A stretch of 64,000 nt of DNA from Variovorax jilinensis (GTDB taxonomy: Bacteria > Pseudomonadota > Gammaproteobacteria > Burkholderiales > Burkholderiaceae_C). Of the stretch, positions 63,461 to 64,000 are shown one piece after another (within the stretch, counting starts at the first letter, position 1; each line of letters begins with the position of its first letter). Position numbers and translations under genes: made by a program. The notes beneath the pieces were generated by a model. It was not told the origin of the DNA. It saw nothing but the letters and a program-made list of their open reading frames with translations, and did no database searches. The DNA lies in NCBI RefSeq assembly GCF_030316885.1, contig NZ_JASZYQ010000013.1, forward strand, positions 17,769 to 81,768, in the 5' to 3' direction.

Positions 63461-64000
63461 ATGACGGTTTTACAGACTCTGTACGCCGACGACGCGGCGC
63501 CGCCCGCGATCGGCTTCTTCGAGCGCTACCTGACGGTGTGGGTCGCGCTCTGCATCGTCGCTGGCATCGTGCTCGGCCAGCTGCTACCAGGCGTGTTCCG
63601 TGCGATCGGCGCCCTCGAGGTGGCTCAGGTCAACGTGCCGGTGGGCGTGCTGATCTGGGTGATGATCATTCCGATGCTGCTGAAGATTGACTTCGCGGCG
63701 CTCGGCCAGGTCAAGGCGCACTGGCGCGGCATCGGCGTCACTCTCCTCATCAACTGGGGAGTGAAGCCTTTTTCGATGGCGCTGCTGGGCTACATCTTCA
63801 TCCGCCACCTGTTCGCGCCGCTCCTGCCGGCGGCGCAACTGGACAGCTATATTGCCGGGCTCATCCTGCTCGCGGCAGCGCCCTGCACGGCCATGGTGTT
63901 CGTCTGGAGCCAGCTCTGCAAGGGAGACCCGTACTTCACGCTGTCGCAGGTGGCGCTGAACGACGCGATCATGGTTGTCGCCTTCGCGCCGCTGGTCGCA
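63461..64000 (+). CDS. acr3: ACR3-family arsenite efflux permease (3' end beyond window)
   Basis: The first 180 codons of an Acr3 arsenite/H+ antiporter, open to the window edge. Five or so helices are visible: 'FFERYLTVWVALCIVAGIVL', 'VPVGVLIWVMIIPMLLKIDF', 'GIGVTLLINWGVKPFSMALL' and 'GLILLAAAPCTAMVFVWSQL', the last with the conserved transport Cys in 'APCTAMV'. 'FTLSQVALNDAIMVVAFAPL' is also characteristic. It lies 37 bases after arsR in the same direction. Family choice over ArsB is clear from the APCTAMV motif. Confidence 0.95.
   Translation, partial: MTVLQTLYADDAAPPAIGFFERYLTVWVALCIVAGIVLGQLLPGVFRAIGALEVAQVNVPVGVLIWVMIIPMLLKIDFAALGQVKAHWRGIGVTLLINWGVKPFSMALLGYIFIRHLFAPLLPAAQLDSYIAGLILLAAAPCTAMVFVWSQLCKGDPYFTLSQVALNDAIMVVAFAPLVA

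Overview
The window is high-GC DNA from a betaproteobacterium. Protein types and gene neighbourhoods look most like Burkholderiales/Comamonadaceae (Variovorax, Polaromonas or Acidovorax-like); this is inference from family content, not a database match. It carries a complete iteron-type replication and partition module, so the molecule is most likely a large plasmid or secondary replicon, or a chromosome region that has captured one.

Layout. (1) 1-5.9 kb, plasmid accessory backbone: a ParB-like nuclease-domain protein cut by the window edge, a methyltransferase-like protein, a DUF932 protein and a RES/Xre-type toxin-antitoxin pair with a 44-bp inverted-repeat operator. (2) 6-11.3 kb: a GNAT acetyltransferase, a D-Ala-D-Ala carboxypeptidase, a patatin-like phospholipase and a DUF4142 protein. 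(3) 11.3-20.4 kb, replicon core: Rep_3-type initiator, iterons phased at 21 bp, an A+T-rich stretch, ParA, four copies of a 17-bp parS-like palindrome, ParB, and a DUF3701-type tyrosine recombinase coupled to a small gene. (4) 20.4-29.4 kb: a junction that truncates a winged-helix/ATPase regulator, then WrbA, an MFS exporter, DoxX, amidohydrolase, XapX and isochorismatase-fold genes with LuxR- and AraC-type regulators. This looks like an imported redox/detoxification cluster. (5) 29.5-38.2 kb: intact genes (ABC substrate-binding protein, LtrA, DsbA-like, Old Yellow Enzyme, hemerythrin) between remnants of a mobilization gene, umuC, a response regulator, an araC gene, hsp20, an FAD oxidoreductase and a histidine kinase. 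(6) 38.2-47.3 kb: a MocR-type regulator divergent from a luciferase-like oxidoreductase, several small unknown genes, an EAL/HDOD protein, an AraC regulator and a sigma-54 activator.

(7) 47.3-60.4 kb is a stress-survival island: MEDS-domain sensor, thioredoxin, universal stress protein, thioredoxin-reductase-like flavoprotein, HtpX, BON, HdeD, Hsp20, PRC-barrel, a ClpK/ClpG-type disaggregase and a UvrA2-like ATPase. Its composition resembles the transmissible locus for protein quality control (locus of heat resistance), but the order and partners differ, and a sigma-54 activator sits at its edge. (8) 61-64 kb: a stand-alone tyrosine recombinase, then a divergent arsenic locus (arsC-arsH on the minus strand, arsR-acr3 on the plus strand) running off the right edge.

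Taken together, this is a mobile or plasmid-borne adaptive region: replication, partition and addiction functions maintain the replicon, while detoxification, proteostasis and arsenic modules provide the selectable cargo. No rRNA, tRNA, CRISPR array or intact transposase was recognised.
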